Shown: positions 12,701 to 20,421 of the stretch, piece after piece
How the letters are laid out: each line of letters starts with the position of its first letter
Numbering within the stretch: the stretch's first letter is position 1
Translations under genes and position numbers: made by a program
The notes under the pieces: model-generated
Told to the model about the DNA's origin: nothing
Database searches by the model: none
The model's input: the letters and a program-made list of their open reading frames with translations, nothing else
Origin: Chrysaora quinquecirrha
Taxonomy: Eukaryota; Cnidaria; Scyphozoa; Semaeostomeae; Pelagiidae
Direction: 5' to 3'
DNA: 64,000 nt
Assembly: GCA_014526335.1 (NCBI GenBank)
Contig: JACTAT010000015.1
Coordinates: 755,836 to 819,835, forward strand

Positions 12701-13916
12701 CTGAGATCGCACGATCAGGTCAAAAATATAGCCGTTTGTTTATGAGTCGTAGTTTGGGCATCCAGCAATTCAACTTGATGTTGACAGCAATGAATCTGCC
12801 CCAACATTCTTGGTCGTTTCGCCCTACAGCCGTACTTGCAATTCATTACTTGTTTTGCTACTTAAACAATCACCAGTGTCATGGTAAGAGATTTGGGGGT
12901 AAAGCCCATAATCTAAGCAATCAATTAACTGATAAACTACATGAAAGAAGTTATCCGCGTTTGCATTATTTCAGGTTAGGCTAAGTGAGACAAATAACTT
13001 TAGATGGGTTGGGCGAAAGGTCTTAGAAGGGGAGTGAAAAGGAAGTTAGGCAAATTGATGGTTTGAGGAGAGGTCTTGAAATCCTGTCCCTTGTTAGTGA
13101 TCCTGATGATCATTTAAGCTCTATAACTTAATAATTCTTCTAACAACTGAAATCTGGATTATCTTTCTAATTCATAGGTCAAAACCGTGGTACAGTTATA
13201 AGCCATTCCACAAACAGAATATCTCAGTCCCCTAATGCCCCTCATCTACAACATGCCTTGTCTCACACATCTTCTCACTCTCGTATCAAATCAGGAAAAA
13301 GACGCAGAAGAAGCCTGTCAGAAATCATCATGAACGAAGATGGTGAACAGAGCAACCAGCCAGAAGCAGAAGAACAGGAAGATGCTAATGCACGTAGTGG
13401 GGTGAAGGCTGCAGAGGAACAGGAAGAAGAAAGCGAAGAGGTAGCAGACAAAACAAGTCGTAAGAGTGGTGGAGAGCAGCCAGAGGAGCTTGATGAAGAA
13501 GAAGATAAAGAGGAAGAGGAAGAAGCGGAAGATGAGGATGAGGAGGAGGATGATGGAAAGAAGAAGAAGAAGAAGAAGAAGGAAGAAAAGGTTAAATTAG
13601 TACCAGTTCCTGTACCAGGTCCTCCACCACCACCACCACCACCACCAGTTTATCCACCACCCCCAGAACTCCCACCACCTCCACCTCCACCAGAGCTTCC
13701 CCCACCACCTCCACCACCACCACCACCCCCACCACCAGAGGTTCCACCACCACCACCACCACCACCACCACCCCACCACCAGAGTATCCACCACCACCAC
13801 CACCACCACCAGCAAAGAAGAAGAAGGCTGGAAAGAAAGCTAAATTTTCAAAGGTAAAGAAGAGCAAGGGAAGAAGCAAATTGCGTCATCTTTCACACAA
13901 GAAGAGCAGGAATTAA
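679..13916 (+). CDS. Secreted proline-rich protein gene with a tandem cassette-exon array (18 exons)
   Basis: The gene was joined from splice sites and phase: 679-733, 2116-2183, 2960-3329, then twelve small exons 5258-5362, 6950-7054, 7155-7211, 7384-7479, 8166-8222, 8368-8424, 8580-8675, 8776-8832, 8953-9027, 9179-9289, 9437-9493, 9640-9705, and finally 10803-11251, 12245-12406 and 13178-13916. The product is about 930 residues if all exons are used. In order it has a signal peptide, a Lys/His-rich stretch, a Gln/Asp-rich then Pro-rich block, the cassette array (Pro, Arg, Trp-rich), a second Pro-rich and Gln/Asp-rich block, a second Lys/His-rich stretch, a long acidic Glu-rich region, polyproline runs and a basic tail. 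No known domain is recognised. The composition suggests an extracellular structural or matrix protein (inference). Exons 17 and 18 are each one base too short for the frame, so either the assembly has small deletions or the 3' end is damaged. The exon structure is seen directly; expression is not known. Confidence 0.8.
754..1190 (+). repeat. Tandem repeat of about 33-36 bp in intron 1
   Basis: About a dozen imperfect copies of a unit containing TCTTATGTGCCTATAGAACT lie directly behind the exon 1 donor. In the reading frame of the signal peptide the first copies read as ISYVP and ISNVPIELGT repeats with no stop until about 909, after which the frame is lost. This may be a decayed coding repeat or a simple intronic minisatellite. 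Confidence 0.75.
2116..2183 (+). CDS. Exon 2: Lys/His-rich segment
   Basis: The acceptor is TTTTGACTAG and the donor is CAG|GTAGGT. The exon enters in phase 1 and leaves in phase 0 and encodes ARKHKKSHKKSKQQKV followed by a short Gln/Asp tail. The HKKSHKKSK theme returns near the other end of the gene in exon 17 (GHKKSKSSKK), which suggests an old internal duplication. It places a strongly basic stretch right behind the signal peptide. Confidence 0.65.
2960..3329 (+). CDS. Exon 3: Gln/Asp-rich to Pro-rich block
   Basis: The exon enters in phase 0 after TTGTTTTAG and leaves in phase 1 at CCAC|GTAAGT, the same donor context as all array exons. It starts with DQPDDQQQQPDAQQ, turns into a Pro/Ala/Val-rich region (PPPAVPPPVAPLPPAPVPP) and ends GAYPYPP. 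The other two frames give no compatible splicing. Exon 16 has the same two ingredients in reverse order. Confidence 0.8.
3809..3958 (+). mobile_element. Small inverted-repeat element in intron 3
   Basis: The ends are inverted copies (GAGGGTGGTAAAGGG and CCCTTTACCACCCTC) and a direct repeat AACCTT stands on both sides, consistent with a target-site duplication. It has no coding capacity, so it is a MITE-type non-autonomous element. The orientation is arbitrary. Confidence 0.65.
4553..4909 (+). mobile_element. TA-flanked MITE, family A, copy 1 (intron 3)
   Basis: The terminal inverted repeats are of the type CACTCTTTTTTTTATAAGAA, and the element sits between TA dinucleotides. This suggests a Tc1/mariner-like non-autonomous element. 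A second, diverged copy is at 6229-6571 in the next intron. No open frame for a transposase is seen. Confidence 0.7.
5258..5362 (+). CDS. Cassette exon 4 (105 nt)
   Basis: The exon starts after CAAACAG and ends at CCAC|GTAAGA. It is phase 1-1 and encodes 35 residues beginning QNPSYPECPPWL and ending HPNVPMNPP. It is the most diverged cassette and contains two cysteines, the only ones in the array. Its end resembles that of cassette 14 (HVPMSPP). Confidence 0.75.
5617..6184 (+). mobile_element. TA-flanked MITE, family B (intron 4)
   Basis: The ends are inverted repeats, CACACACATTTTTTTATAAG on the left and CTTCCTTATAAAAATGCGTG on the right, between TA dinucleotides. The element is about 570 bp and has no open frame. 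It is again consistent with a Tc1/mariner-like non-autonomous element. Confidence 0.6.
6229..6571 (+). mobile_element. TA-flanked MITE, family A, copy 2 (intron 4)
   Basis: It shares its ends and most of its interior with the copy at 4553-4909, for example ATAAGAACACGAGCCT and AACAGATTAAGAACATTTCA. The right terminus is diverged (GGGTTTA instead of GAGTGTA). Confidence 0.7.
6690..6890 (+). repeat. Short tandem repeat before cassette exon 5
   Basis: Three to four copies of a block containing GGAGACGGGCG, AGGCTGGGCGTTTATTAAG and GTCAAGCTTTTAGGGG follow each other. A related single block lies near 5490-5540. I see no coding potential. Confidence 0.6.
6950..7054 (+). CDS. Cassette exon 5 (105 nt, long type)
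   Basis: The exon lies between TTCAAACAG and CCAC|GTAAGC, phase 1-1. It encodes 35 residues: QNSPPRRRPPGWSPLRDWW then SKDTYPPGGDTPMSPP. It looks like the full-length version of the long cassette: the RRRPPGWSPLRD part also appears in cassette 13 and the WWS.DTYPPG.DTPMSP part in cassettes 7 and 10. Confidence 0.85.
7155..7211 (+). CDS. Cassette exon 6 (57 nt, short type)
   Basis: Phase 1-1, encoding the 19 residues QNSPPHRPLPGSLSALYPP. Near-identical copies are cassettes 8 and 11. It follows a long-type exon, as do the other short ones, so a long plus short pair is the unit of duplication. Confidence 0.85.
7384..7479 (+). CDS. Cassette exon 7 (96 nt, long type)
   Basis: Phase 1-1, encoding 32 residues: QNSPPGHPLKGKRPWWSED then TYPPGADTPMSPP. 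It differs from cassette 10 at only two of 96 positions, both at the 3' end, which points to a recent duplication or gene conversion. The donor is CCAC|GTAAGC. Confidence 0.85.
7564..8143 (+). mobile_element. MITE family C, copy 1, inside intron 7
   Basis: The ends are perfect inverted repeats of CAGTTGACATCCGCTATCTC between TA dinucleotides. The motif CGCTATCTCGAAC recurs inside near both ends. A second copy of about the same size is at 32670-33239. The neighbouring array introns carry the undisturbed sequence TAACTAACTGATTTTT, so they show the empty site: the element entered at the second TA, within about 20 bp of the acceptor of cassette 8. The CAG-type ends and TA target fit the pogo/Tigger or related Tc1/mariner group (inference). 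Confidence 0.85.
8166..8222 (+). CDS. Cassette exon 8 (57 nt, short type)
   Basis: Phase 1-1, encoding QNSPPRRPLPGSLSALYPA. The last proline of the short type is replaced by Ala (CCAGCAC instead of CCACCAC). Its polypyrimidine tract (TTTTTATTAAAACAG) begins right after the right end of the transposon at 7564-8143, so its splicing may have been altered. Confidence 0.8.
8368..8424 (+). CDS. Cassette exon 9 (57 nt) with a GC donor
   Basis: Phase 1-1, encoding QNHPPGWCLHGSTVPLAPP. The acceptor is AAATAG and the donor is CCAC|GCAAGC, a GC-AG intron with an otherwise consensus 5' site. It belongs to neither the long nor the short type, and carries one Cys and one Trp. Confidence 0.75.
8580..8675 (+). 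CDS. Cassette exon 10 (96 nt, long type)
   Basis: Phase 1-1, almost the same sequence as cassette 7; the last residues read SPS instead of SPP because CCCCAC has become ATCAC-like. The flanking intron (AACTGACTCTCTGTTTAAACAG) is also nearly the same as that before cassettes 5 and 7. Confidence 0.85.
8776..8832 (+). CDS. Cassette exon 11 (57 nt, short type)
   Basis: Phase 1-1, encoding QNSPPRRPLPGSLSALYPP. Three nucleotide differences separate it from cassette 6. Cassettes 10 and 11 repeat the order of 7 and 8. Confidence 0.85.
8953..9027 (+). CDS. Cassette exon 12 (75 nt) with a GC donor
   Basis: Phase 1-1, encoding 25 residues, starting QNSTSGLPKPAKRFPPGF and ending SPLRNSP. The donor is CCAC|GCAAGC, the second GC-AG intron of the array. 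The SPLR motif links it to cassettes 5 and 13. Confidence 0.75.
9179..9289 (+). CDS. Cassette exon 13 (111 nt) with an internal repeat
   Basis: Phase 1-1, 37 residues. The exon contains two back-to-back 36-nt copies of PRRPPGWTPLRE/D behind the start RNSSKWSPLQE. It is the only cassette whose junction codon reads Arg (C|GA) rather than Gln (C|AA). The repeat shows that growth occurs inside exons as well as by whole-exon duplication. Confidence 0.8.
9437..9493 (+). CDS. Cassette exon 14 (57 nt)
   Basis: Phase 1-1, encoding QHPPNIMDYTDSHVPMSPP. The end resembles cassette 4 and the long types (PMSPP). Acceptor CAAACAG, donor CCAC|GTAAGC. Confidence 0.75.
9640..9705 (+). CDS. Cassette exon 15 (66 nt), last of the array
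   Basis: Phase 1-1, encoding 22 residues starting QPAAWPPSGLPLPGVLT and ending PLYPP. The ending LYPP is that of the short type. After it the intron is long (about 1.1 kb) and no further cassettes are seen. Confidence 0.8.
10803..11251 (+). CDS. Exon 16: Pro-rich then Gln/Asp-rich block
   Basis: The exon enters in phase 1 (junction codon again C|AG, Gln) and leaves in phase 0 at CAG|GTAATT. It begins VPPPAVPGQYPPGPVPPPGP, continues with three near-identical copies of the 36-nt-type unit PAPDAGQGQA, and ends in DQQDQQDDQQDD-type repeats. It mirrors exons 2-3 in composition. A long antisense open frame over the same repeats is a by-product of the biased sequence. Confidence 0.8.
12245..12406 (+). 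CDS. Exon 17: acidic and Lys-rich segment, one base short
   Basis: Acceptor TTATTCGAAG, donor AACG|GTGAGA. The exon begins ADDEEK in the frame given by exon 16, while its downstream part reads FDGDDDEEDGRAVKV and then KKSKKGHKKSKSSKKSN in another frame. The second frame matches exon 18 in phase 1. The length is 162 nt where 163 are required, and an A-run (GAAGAAAAGAG) lies at the change of frame, so a single missing base is the simplest explanation. Confidence 0.65.
13178..13916 (+). CDS. Exon 18: Glu-rich region, polyproline and basic tail, one base short
   Basis: The exon enters in phase 1 after TTCATAG and opens GQNRGTVISHSTNRISQ. It then encodes KRRRRSLSE, a long Glu/Asp region, a lysine run, and polyproline blocks with ELPPPPPPPEL- and PPEVPPPP-like punctuation. 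In the last polyproline block the frame is lost at ACCACCCCACCACC; with one more base there the frame would run through YPPPPPP and AKKKKAGKKAKF to the TAA at 13914-13916. The exon is one base short of the in-frame length, like exon 17. Confidence 0.75.
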
Positions 13917-16900
13917 ATTCTTTACACCATAGCCTATGGGATACAATCATGTATCCTTGTTCCTATTACATCTCAAAATTATCAAAATCTGCTTTGCTAT
14001 AAAAAAAGAACAATCTAGTTTGATAACTTGAAGGCTGATGCTCATTGTATCACTTGAAAGATTTGTATTCATTTTAAATTAAATGCCTTTAAATCAGTTG
14101 TATGACATGACTTTTGGATTTACAAACAGTCCATAGTTGAAGTAATGTAAAAAGAGCGTTTTGTAACTCTGCAAAATATGATGACTGAATACTCAGTTTT
14201 TTTAACAGTGACTGTATTTAAACGGTCTCAGTATTGATATAATCTTGCAATTATAAATAAGGTCATTGATATTTCAAATCGATGGTGTTTCTTTCATCTT
14301 TTCATTCTTAGGGCCTGGTTATAAGAAGGAAACTGTCCTGCTTTACCAAGACTGGACGTTTTGCTGAGATCTAGCCTCTACTGCTATTTCTTTGTGTTTT
14401 TCACATTTTGGTTATATGATAAAATTTCTTCCTGGCAAATTGGGATCCTGTTTGCATGTAAACGGAATCTCAGCTAGGTGGGATGATTTTTATCCATATA
14501 AACACAATTCATCCTGCTTAGCTGGGACAATTTTCACCCTCAGAGTTATACGCATGAGTAATACAAGCATTATTGAAAAAAAGTTTTATCCATTACTGAT
14601 AAGACAGCCGCTACAGGTGAAGGTGCCAAAACAAAGCAGTTTAGATGGTCTTCGGCTATGGTAGAAGATCTTTTAAATGAGAAATAAAATCTAAATTTCT
14701 CACCTTAAGAGAAAAATGTCCCATCCCGTTAAGCTGGGATAATTTTTCTTCATATCACACCAGGACAATACCCTCGTAAATTTTCATCCCGTCTAGATGA
14801 GACAATTTATTCCATATAACCAGCTCCTTAGTTTTGCTTGATTGGCTAGCATTGCATACAGCATCATCAATTATATTGCGTAATACGTAAGCCTATGTGG
14901 CTGCCATAAAGGCAAGTTAAAAAGTGCGTGGAAGCACATGTAGGCTATCGTTACTTGAACCTTCAATGGAGAAGCCAAAAATAACAAATAGACTCCATTG
15001 AACACCTTCATCCCACAAGCAGCACAATTGAATTCACCCCTATACATTTTTATTTCTTGTTGAATGTTTATAGCTTGAAAATACTTGAAAATTAACCAAA
15101 AACTTGCTTCTCATCTGCCAAATGAAACAGCATGAAAATAAGACTAAAGACTGACAGACTGAATGTCAAAAAACCAGTTTATTTATCCTTTTTTGCAATA
15201 TTTTGTTAAAAATCTTATAGGAGTTACTCAGAAAAGGATATACAACGAAAACGAGTTGAGGTCAGCAAAGCAGCCTAGCCGGACACAGTACTTCCCAGTC
15301 GAGCCGCTTGGTGGTTTTTTAGGCCATAAACCCTTTTTGTAGGTATTCAAAACATCTATCTACCTCTATCTACCTAGCTAGAGCTGGGGGATGCTGCTCC
15401 CCTGCTGATCCGATCACCAAATGTCACTGAGCGGCACTTTCTGCAGCAGTGAAAAGATGAAATGCGAATAAATGACAAAATAAATTTACCTTTGCGTTGA
15501 GGTTCATTAGATTTTCGAGGAATCAAACTTTCCCGCCAGCCTTCCTTTCACTAGGCCAAATTCGCTTTCTCGATGATGTAGAATAACATGCACTGAATTA
15601 GGATGGTTGCGCTGCGCACTCTATCGGCTCGGTGGACCAGTGCTCAATTCCATTCTGCACCGTTCACGGGTTTTCAGTGCGGTACTGCGGTTAACCATCA
15701 GGCAGGTTCTAGCTCTAGTCTTTCTATCGATGTTGATGAAAGACGGGCGTTTCATGACATATGCGTAAAATATTGATGCTTTAGATACTCTATGCTGCAA
15801 GAGAAGAGGAAGGGATGTAGTCTGCGGAGCGGACGTAGGAAGCTTCTAAAAAGCTGAGTGGGGCTGAGGGGGGCAAGGAAAAAGGGAAACTTGAAAACGC
15901 CGCTATTGCGGACACACAATGGTTAAGCTCAGGTCAGCTCTGTTTGAGTCACGTAGTTTGGGCATGCAAAACGGCAAAACAGAGAAAAGTCTTTCTTGCA
16001 ATAGCCACGGACACGACTCATTCTCAAAAGTTCGCACTTAGTTTAGAAGAATTTCCTGCCTGCACGAAGGTTTTTTTTCTGATAAGGAGAGCCTACACTT
16101 TGAAAGAAAAGAATTAAAGGCTATGCGCGTTAAAGAAAGCAATTCGATACAGAGAAAAGGAAAGGATACTATTCGTCATTGACTTTACGAAAATTGAGGG
16201 GGCGGTCAATAGCCCCCCCATGCGTTTCTCCTTTGCCCATATCTATCTTTGATAGCTGGTATTGAGTTATCATAAGATAGCGCTTCCTTAACCCTATCTG
16301 TACTGGGGGTTGGTTATTTTCATACCTATTTCAATAGCAGATGAATTCTCAATAATTTCTCTTCAATAAACCACGCATGTTTTTATATTGATTTATTATC
16401 ATTATTATTCATCAATTCATATATATATATACAAAAATATTTGTTTCTTAAAATATTGTATAGCTACTACTTCCTGGCTACAATTTAAGCTACTCTCAGA
16501 TGCATATTTATCGTCCCTTCCTACTAGTTAATTGTCAAAAACTTCTCTAAGCCCACACTTATTACGACCCAAGATTATTAGATTTTCCCAAGATGTGCAC
16601 CATTTTGCGCTTTGGTAAAAGTTAAGATGAAATTCCAGAAGCACAAGAGATTTGTTACCTTCAGTCCTTATGAAAACAATTCCTTATTGATGTCATTACT
16701 GATACCTCTTACAGGCATAGTGTAAACGGACCTTAAAGGGGGGCGGGTTTAGAGTAAACATCCCTGGATATTTTAGAGTCGAGCACCGCCATCCGCGGGG
16801 TAGGGAATCTAGCCCCTTAATCATCAACCTAATAACGTAGCCCTACCTTAAACTTGTGTCACATTCTATACCCTAATATCCTTGCATTTTCATTAATCCA

Positions 16901-16937
16901 GTCTTAAGTATGTTTCAAAGTACAAAATCTCTATATT
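13917..16937. other. Spacer without recognised gene
   Basis: About 3 kb between the two convergent genes. Apart from the inverted-repeat element at 14311-14827 I see no exon with splice sites and no long open frame. An AATAAA near 14684 could serve the upstream gene but is within the transposon. Confidence 0.5.
14311..14827 (+). mobile_element. Inverted-repeat element with TTA target duplication
   Basis: The left end GGGCCTGGTTATA and the right end TATAACCAGCTCC are imperfect inverted repeats, flanked by TTA on both sides. Internal blocks such as CATCCCGTCTAGATGAGAC and AGCTGGGACAATTTTC are related to each other. The 3-bp TTA duplication is typical of PIF/Harbinger elements (family knowledge); no transposase is encoded. 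Confidence 0.65.
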
Positions 16938-18892
16938 CTAACTCAAAGCTCGTCGTAAACCCTCGTAGATAATAATCGCCATTCGTTCATATCCTCTGGG
17001 CCTAAGGTGCAGTCCACCTTCAAAAAACTGGCCGGCCATATCTTTACCAACATTCGCTCGTTGTAGCATATCTGCCAAATCAACGAGTACAACCCTATCT
17101 TTATGTTCATTAGCGTACAATCGTAAATCGTAATTCACCCTTTCTCTTTCTTGTTTCGCATCTTGGCATGTATCTTGTGTCTCGCAAAATACCTCTGGTA
17201 TCGTAACTGCGACAGTTCTCGACTGATGTGACCATGCAATTTCGTGCATTGAGATAATATTTCGCGTAATTTCGTCAGCAGATTTTCGTTGTTTCGCTTT
17301 CTTGTTGTAGATATCATTCGTGCCACCCAATATTACAGTCCAGTCGAATTTCTTGCCATCTGAAAAAGCAGTTTTACTAAATTAACTTTAAGCAGGACAG
17401 AGGAACGAAAAAAGATAGTAAAAAGCGTTCAGGGTTGTAGTACCTATATAGTGGACACTATATAGTATATAGTAGAATTTTCCATGACGGACACCTATGG
17501 GACAATGCAAATGTCCATTGTGTAGAGGGTTTTTCGCAAGGCTTCGCAAGGAGTAAACTTAATAAAAACGTGTTGCCAATGCTTAAAACAATATTCATCT
17601 GTATACTAATTTCGATTCTTATGTGGACCCACTGACACGCTAGAGCGTATGATCCTGACTGCCAGGCCGAAGCCCTTCGTCTTGTTTGCAAGCTCAAAGA
17701 TAGAATTGAGGATTGAGGCCAAGAGCATTAAGATAAAATGGGTCCAAATGTGACGTCTGAATTAATTGCCGTGCCAAATGTCAAGCTTGTGCTTTGCCAG
17801 CATTGATTTCACGCTTCAACGTCTGAATTGGTAGCACTAGTAGCTACTTAAGCCCTTCTTCCATCTTCCATAACGATTAAAATCAAAGCAAAAGATTTTC
17901 TGACAGCAACAAGAAGAAATAACACGCGGGATGGCTTTCCAATAATAGACTAGCTGCATCCATGGGACATTTTGCGGCGTCGGCTATATGTATTCCCCAT
18001 TAGAGTTATCCTTGAACGGGAGAGTCGCAAGAGTCGGGACAGTTGCACTCATTTCAACTCTCCCGATCCTTTCAAAATTAGCACAGTCCTCTATGGCACA
18101 ATCATAACGATCAAGTTTCCCCATGAGCATCAGGGGACCTACGCAGACTGTCAACGACGCTCTCACGATCTTACGGAAACCAGGGTTTAGTAAAAATTGA
18201 AATAAAAGAATCTAACCTGCATTGTTGAATAATGTTTCCAGTCTCTTAGGCATTTCTTCAAACGCAAGCTCTCCATCTTTTCCTTCATTTTCAACGATAA
18301 AGCATTTCTTCGTATCGAGTTTATTCAACAAGAACTGCAGTTTATTCGTGTATGGATGGTGATTCTTTCCTTTGTTGTAATAACCACGTGTTAAACTGTC
18401 ACCAAAACACATTACATGTGCCACTTCATTTGTTCCTTGAATTTTAAGAAAAACCAAGGTAAGTCGAGTACTTGGAGATTGGGGTATCGCATGAGCTATA
18501 TTAAGTATAGTATAGTATAGTATAGTATAGTATAGTATAGTATAGTATAGTATAGTATAGTATAGTAAAGTATAGTATAGTAAAGTATAGTATAGTAAAG
18601 TATAGTACAGTATAGTTTGTTATTTTATGGTATATGGTATGGTTTGGTTTAGAATTAAAGTAGAGACAGAGAAGAGTAAAAGAAGAATTCATAAGCGAAT
18701 AATTTACAGACAGCTCGCAATACTTAAGATCAGTAGGTAAGATACAGGGTAAAAAATTTGGACTGATGTCCCCGTGAGAATGCAGACCTCTTGATTTGTT
18801 CATATTCTACTTTTTGCTCCATTTGCAAGGTTAAATAATTCTCAGCTTACCTTTCTCCTGCTTGCAGATTTCTTCCTTTTCTTCTGATGAAT
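16938..18892 (-). CDS. SGNH/GDSL-type hydrolase, 3' exons
   Basis: Three exons join in phase 1: 18892-18851 (42 nt), 18435-18217 and 17359-16938, with a TAG stop at the end. The protein contains the family blocks: VMCFGDSLTRG (nucleophile Ser), ILGGTNDIY (block III Asn) and FEGGLHLRPRGYERMA (catalytic His). It is about 230 residues from the first seen exon, the usual size for a small SGNH esterase or lipase. The residue three before the His, normally Asp in DxxH, is Gly here (GGLH). The substrate cannot be told. The 5' exon with the start codon was not found; upstream lies a foldback element. Secretion is therefore undecided. Confidence 0.8.
18501..18625 (+). repeat. (TATAG)n microsatellite
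   Basis: About 25 pentanucleotide units of TATAG, with several AAAG variants towards the right end, in an intron of the hydrolase gene. Confidence 0.9.
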
Positions 18893-19312
18893 CTGAAAAC
18901 ATACAAAACTCCATCAAATACTCCTGATGTTGTAACATAACATAAAGAAACCACCACTGCATACAAAAAGAAACCACTACTGGAATGAGCAGCCGCGACG
19001 CTCATTTTAGTATCGCTCCTCTATATTTTAAAATAGATACCAGACTTCTGTGAGTAATGACGTGCACTCTGGTATCGTTGTTGTATTTGCGTGTCATAAG
19101 AGCCGTGTGAAAGCAGTTGGTTGAAAGATGGTTTAAAGTTGGCTCAACAGTTGAAAACATCTGCAGATCAAGTTAGGAACGAACCTTATTTGGTTATATT
19201 ATACTCTTTCCTGATGTTTAATCATACTCTTATTGTTATAAACCTTGTCTGTTCTTCCTCCAACAACTCGATATCTCACTCTATGAAGGCGCTAATTCGA
19301 AGGGGCATTCAT

Positions 19313-20117
19313 CACGCTAGCGAATCTATAATCACTACTGTGGTGGATAATCACTACTGTGGTGGTACTATTTGCATACTGTGGTGGCAGTTTTGGCGTA
19401 CTGTGGTGGATAATCACTACTTGTGGTGGTTTACTATGCTTGCGGTGGTGGCAGTTTTGGCGTACTGTGGTGGATAATCACTACTTGTGGTGGTTTACTA
19501 TGCTTGCGGTGGTGGCAGTTTTGGCGTACTGTGGTGAATAATCACTACTTGTGGTGGTTTACTATGCTTGCGGTGGTGGCAGTTTTGGCGTACTGTGGTG
19601 GATAATCATTACTTGTGGTGGTTTACTATGCTTGCGGTGGTGGCAGTTTTGGCGTACTGTGGTGGATTTTGCGGTTTTTTCTTGCTTGATCTATAGAGTT
19701 TTGCTATGATTTCGTATTCACCACATATAGCATTATAACCCACCACAAGTAGTGATTATCCACCACAGTACGCAAAACCTACCACCACAGTACGCAAATA
19801 GTACCACCACAGTAGTGATTATCCACCACAGTACTCCAAAACTGCCACCACCGCAAGCATAGTAAACCACCACAAGTAGTGATTATCCACCACAGTACGC
19901 CAAAACTGCCACCACCGCAAGCATAGTAAACCACCACAAGTAATGATTATCCACCACAGTACGCCAAAACTGCCACCACCGCAAGCATAGTAAACCACCC
20001 CAAGTAGTGATTATCCACCACAGTACGCCAAAACTGCCATCACAGTAAGCAAATAGTACCACCACAGTAGTGATTATCCACCACAGTAGTGATTATAGAT
20101 TCGCTAGCGTGTTCATT
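19313..20117. mobile_element. Foldback element with 64-bp repeats in both arms
   Basis: The left arm starts CACGCTAGCGAATCTATAAT and the right arm ends with its inverse. Each arm holds about four copies of a 64-bp unit (starts at 19399, 19463, 19527, 19591, 19655 in the left arm) containing TACTGTGGTGGATAATCACT and GCTTGCGGTGGTGGCAG; the right arm has the inverse units. The unpaired centre is only about 70 bp (19670-19740). TTCAT stands on both outer sides and may be the target duplication. The overlapping open frames are translations of the repeat, not genes. Confidence 0.85.
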
Positions 20118-20192
20118 TTGCTTATTTCACATCATCCCACGGAGGACGATCTCTCGAGCAGGGGGGGTGGACATTCGAGTATATATCGTATA

Positions 20193-20324
20193 GACTTATT
20201 GCATGTGTCGTTAGTTTCCGCTTCTCCACCACCCCGACACCCCGCTACAACTACAGTTTGAGCGATCTCATTTTAGTGTTGGCCTCGGTCTCATGAACGA
20301 TAACTGGGACTCAGGTAATAAGTC
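20193..20324 (+). mobile_element. TA-flanked MITE, family D, copy 1
   Basis: The ends GACTTATTGCATG and GTAATAAGTC are inverted repeats between TA dinucleotides. Related copies are at 33878-33999 and 56595-56737. Confidence 0.6.
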
Positions 20325-20421
20325 TATATATCGTATACAGCATAAGCATTCTCATTAAATCAAAATCAAGTGAAAGGAAGCGGATATAAATACAAAAGAA
20401 AAGAATAAAGAACAGTATTTC

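Noticed and set aside
12736..12984. 82-codon plus-strand frame in intron 17
   Set aside because: No acceptor or donor in the required phase and ordinary intron composition.
13592..13879. Open frames opposite the polyproline region (Gly/Val- or Trp-rich)
   Set aside because: They are the antisense reading of CCA repeats; no start context, splice sites or phase support.
19121..20065. Frames with repeated VDNHYLWWFTMLAVVAVLAYCGG-type peptides
   Set aside because: They read the 64-bp units of the foldback element; 64 is not a multiple of three and there is no gene context.
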